Assembly (NCBI GenBank): GCA_031280955.1
Contig: JAITGA010000022.1
Span: forward strand, 1 to 35,211
Direction: 5' to 3'
Source: Lachnospiraceae bacterium
GTDB lineage: Bacteria; Bacillota; Clostridia; Lachnospirales; Lachnospiraceae
Length of the DNA stretch: 35,211 nucleotides
Shown: piece after piece, positions 33,333-35,211 of the stretch
Layout of the letters: each line of letters opens with the position of its first letter
Position numbering within the stretch: the first letter of the stretch is position 1
Notes under the pieces: generated by a model
The model's input: only the letters and a program-made list of their open reading frames with translations
Told to the model about the DNA's origin: nothing
Database searches by the model: none
Translations under genes and position numbers: made by a program

Positions 33333-34628
33333 ATGAACCTGAATGAAATGGGCAAAAATGCCCTTGCCGCCGCTTATGAGCTGCAAAAGATGGATACGGC
33401 GAAGAAAAATGAAATATTGAAAATTGCCGCCGCCGCCATCGTCGCCGAAATGGAGCGGATAATCGCTGCCAATGAAAAGGATATCGAAGCGGCGACCAAA
33501 AAGGATATGCATCCTGCCCTGATTGACAGGTTGAAGCTGGATGAAGACAGAATCAAGGGAATGGCAGAGGGCTTACAGGAAGTGATTGCCCTGCCCGATC
33601 CGGTAGGAGAGTTACTTGATGATTATACTCGTCCAAGCGGTCTTCATATCAGAAAAATCCGTGTTCCCCTAGGTGTTATCGGGATTATTTATGAATCACG
33701 CCCCAATGTGACTGTCGATGCGTTCGGACTGTGTATCAAATCCGGTAATGCGGTAATCCTAAAAGGCGGTAGCGAAGCGATAAACTCCAACCGCGAGATA
33801 GTAAACATTATCCGTGCCGCCATAGCAGACGGACACAACCCTGATATCCTGCAAATCATTGATTCGACCGACAGGGCAGTAACGGCTGAGTTCATGAAAC
33901 TCAACCAGTATATTGATGTCCTCATCCCTCGTGGGGGTGCAGGCTTGATTCAAACGGTGTTGGAGAACAGCACCATCCCCGTAATCGAGACAGGAACGGG
34001 TAATTGTCACATTTATGTCGATGAAAGTGCTGATATCGCCAAGGCGATTGCTATCATCGTCAATGCCAAAACCCAGCGTCCCGGGGTTTGCAATGCCTGT
34101 GAATCCTTGGTAGTACATGAAAAAGTACTATATGAACTGTTAAAAGGGTTGGTGACTTCGCTTTCACCGTTCGGGGTAAAACTTTGTGCCGATGAAGCAG
34201 GAATAAGGGCGTTGGCAAAGATGAGATCAACGGACTTCACCCATGCTACCGGTGATATTCACAATTTTTTTGACCGTGTCATCATTGCCACCGAAGAGGA
34301 TTTTGCCGCCGAATACCTCGATTATATCCTCTCCCTCAAAACCGTTGCCAATGTGGGAGAAGCGATCAAGCATGTAAACCGCTATAACACCAAACATTCA
34401 GATGCGATTATCGCCGCTGATGAGGCGGCTATCGCTCGTTTCGCCAATGAGGTGGATGCCGCTTGTGTCTACATCAATACCTCAACCCGCTTTACCGATG
34501 GTAATATCTTTGGTTTGGGTGCGGAAATCGGAATCAGCAACCAAAAACTTCATGCCCGCGGTCCGATGGGACTTTCGCAACTGACCAGTTACAAGTATGT
34601 GGTGGAAAGCGATTATTTGTCGAGATGA
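33333..34628 (+). CDS. proA: Glutamate-5-semialdehyde dehydrogenase
   Basis: Reduces glutamyl-5-phosphate to glutamate-5-semialdehyde in proline synthesis. The 431-residue product begins MGKNALAAAYELQKMDTAKK and has IYESRPNVTVDAFGLCIKSG, LKGGSEA and IPRGGAGLIQ. The catalytic cysteine is in RPGVCNACESL (Cys253), and the C-terminal block is EIGISNQKLHARGPMGLSQL. The start has GGGGAGG upstream. proB, its usual neighbour, is absent; instead proA follows lgt and ygfA in one run. Its product is in equilibrium with pyrroline-5-carboxylate, the compound a HypD enzyme would make. Confidence 0.96.
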   Translation: MNLNEMGKNALAAAYELQKMDTAKKNEILKIAAAAIVAEMERIIAANEKDIEAATKKDMHPALIDRLKLDEDRIKGMAEGLQEVIALPDPVGELLDDYTRPSGLHIRKIRVPLGVIGIIYESRPNVTVDAFGLCIKSGNAVILKGGSEAINSNREIVNIIRAAIADGHNPDILQIIDSTDRAVTAEFMKLNQYIDVLIPRGGAGLIQTVLENSTIPVIETGTGNCHIYVDESADIAKAIAIIVNAKTQRPGVCNACESLVVHEKVLYELLKGLVTSLSPFGVKLCADEAGIRALAKMRSTDFTHATGDIHNFFDRVIIATEEDFAAEYLDYILSLKTVANVGEAIKHVNRYNTKHSDAIIAADEAAIARFANEVDAACVYINTSTRFTDGNIFGLGAEIGISNQKLHARGPMGLSQLTSYKYVVESDYLSR

Positions 34629-34666
34629 GAGGTGGTGGAAAAAATTTTTAATGTTTTACCATAAAA

Positions 34667-34695
34667 ATGGCAAAAGAGATCGTATACTATATATT
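34667..34695 (+). promoter_or_regulatory. Candidate promoter for the surface protein gene
   Basis: ATGGCA (34667-34672), 17 bases and TATATT (34690-34695) form a moderate promoter 35 bases before the start at 34730. An alternative -10, TATACT, is at 34683-34688. Confidence 0.4.
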
Positions 34696-34729
34696 GAGAG
34701 TGAAATTTATAGTAGATTGAGAGGGTTAA

Positions 34730-35211
34730 ATGGTAAAACGTGTCATCGCTTCACTAGCAATCATTCTACTGCTTTTTACAAGCAGCGATATGGCTTTGTT
34801 TCCGGTGATGGATACAGTTATGGCTTCGACTATAACTGCAACTGAAGAAAACACCGTAAATAGTCATAATGGTGTAAATAATACTAATGACTCGTTTATT
34901 GACGAACGGCATCCGCAAGATGATTTTCCGGATGCTGATGAACATGATGCAGGTCAAGAAGATGATTTCATACATGAAAATGAAGTAAAAGAAGATGAGG
35001 ATAAAGAATCTACAGATAATGAGACCTTAGTTATTGAAGATGATACTATATCACAAGAAGATATTCTGACAGATGATATTGCGGATATCTCCATGCTAAA
35101 CATCGCCAATACCATCAATGGGGATGTTACTATATCTACCCATACCACCATATCTCAAGATACCCTCTTCACAGGAAATGTCACTATTGATGCGAATGTA
35201 ACGATTGAAGA
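34730..35211 (+). CDS. Exported acidic surface protein with beta-helix-like repeats, cut by window end
   Basis: The reading frame is open from ATG 34730 to the last base, 160 codons so far, so the gene continues beyond the window. MVKRVIASLAIILLLFTSS and the following small residues form a signal peptide, with likely cleavage after VMA or near it. The next 90 residues are an acidic, disordered stretch full of D, E and N. From about residue 128 the pattern changes to short alternating strands such as NGDVTISTHTTI and GNVTIDANVTIEE, the look of a parallel beta-helix as in secreted adhesins or autotransporter-like surface proteins. GAGGG four bases before the ATG is the ribosome binding site. 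Function beyond surface location is not known. Confidence 0.7.
   Translation, partial: MVKRVIASLAIILLLFTSSDMALFPVMDTVMASTITATEENTVNSHNGVNNTNDSFIDERHPQDDFPDADEHDAGQEDDFIHENEVKEDEDKESTDNETLVIEDDTISQEDILTDDIADISMLNIANTINGDVTISTHTTISQDTLFTGNVTIDANVTIE

Overview
The window looks like chromosome of a low-to-medium GC, anaerobic member of the Clostridia. The basis is the Firmicutes-type gene run rpmF-plsX-rnc-smc-ftsY, strong purine-rich ribosome binding sites, near-consensus sigma-A promoters, an oxygen-sensitive glycyl radical enzyme, and a type VII secretion (WXG/LXG-type) cassette. Nothing in it identifies a species.

Layout. 1-2806: a small exported zinc-ribbon protein and a large lipoprotein with a solute-binding-like half, behind a good promoter. 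2903-9691: translation, lipid, chromosome and secretion housekeeping (rpmF, plsX, rnc, smc, ftsY). 9708-13345: two overlapping amino-acid dehydratases, threonine ammonia-lyase and a HypD-like (trans-4-hydroxyproline dehydratase) glycyl radical enzyme. 13346-13734: a gene-free stretch with a REP-like palindrome, a 174-nt RNA that folds as 6S RNA with its own promoter, and a strong two-way terminator. 13735-14921 (minus strand): an SDR and a VOC protein. 15099-18277: an AT-richer five-gene type VII secretion cargo cassette, two small helical proteins, an LXG-like protein with a glycine-zipper membrane segment, an EspG/DUF5081-like protein and a DUF4176 protein. 18364-22321: yqeG, three shikimate genes, an orphan pseB and efp. 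22442-22513: tRNA-Arg(CCG). 22663-27536: a membrane-anchored SH3b protein, an HD-GYP response regulator and a large hybrid histidine kinase. 27646-34628: gdhA, a circularly permuted GH3 glycosidase, lgt, a 5-formyl-THF cyclo-ligase and proA. 34730 to the end: the start of an exported acidic, repeat-rich surface protein.

Together these suggest an amino-acid- and sugar-using anaerobe. Threonine and hydroxyproline dehydration, glutamate dehydrogenase and ProA all meet around glutamate, pyrroline-5-carboxylate and 2-oxo acids. The GH3 enzyme has no export signal and would act on imported oligosaccharides. The most interesting parts are the type VII cassette with a candidate pore-forming effector and no obvious immunity gene, and the unannotated-looking 6S RNA locus. 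All functional calls come from reading motifs and from recalled family knowledge; no database search was run.
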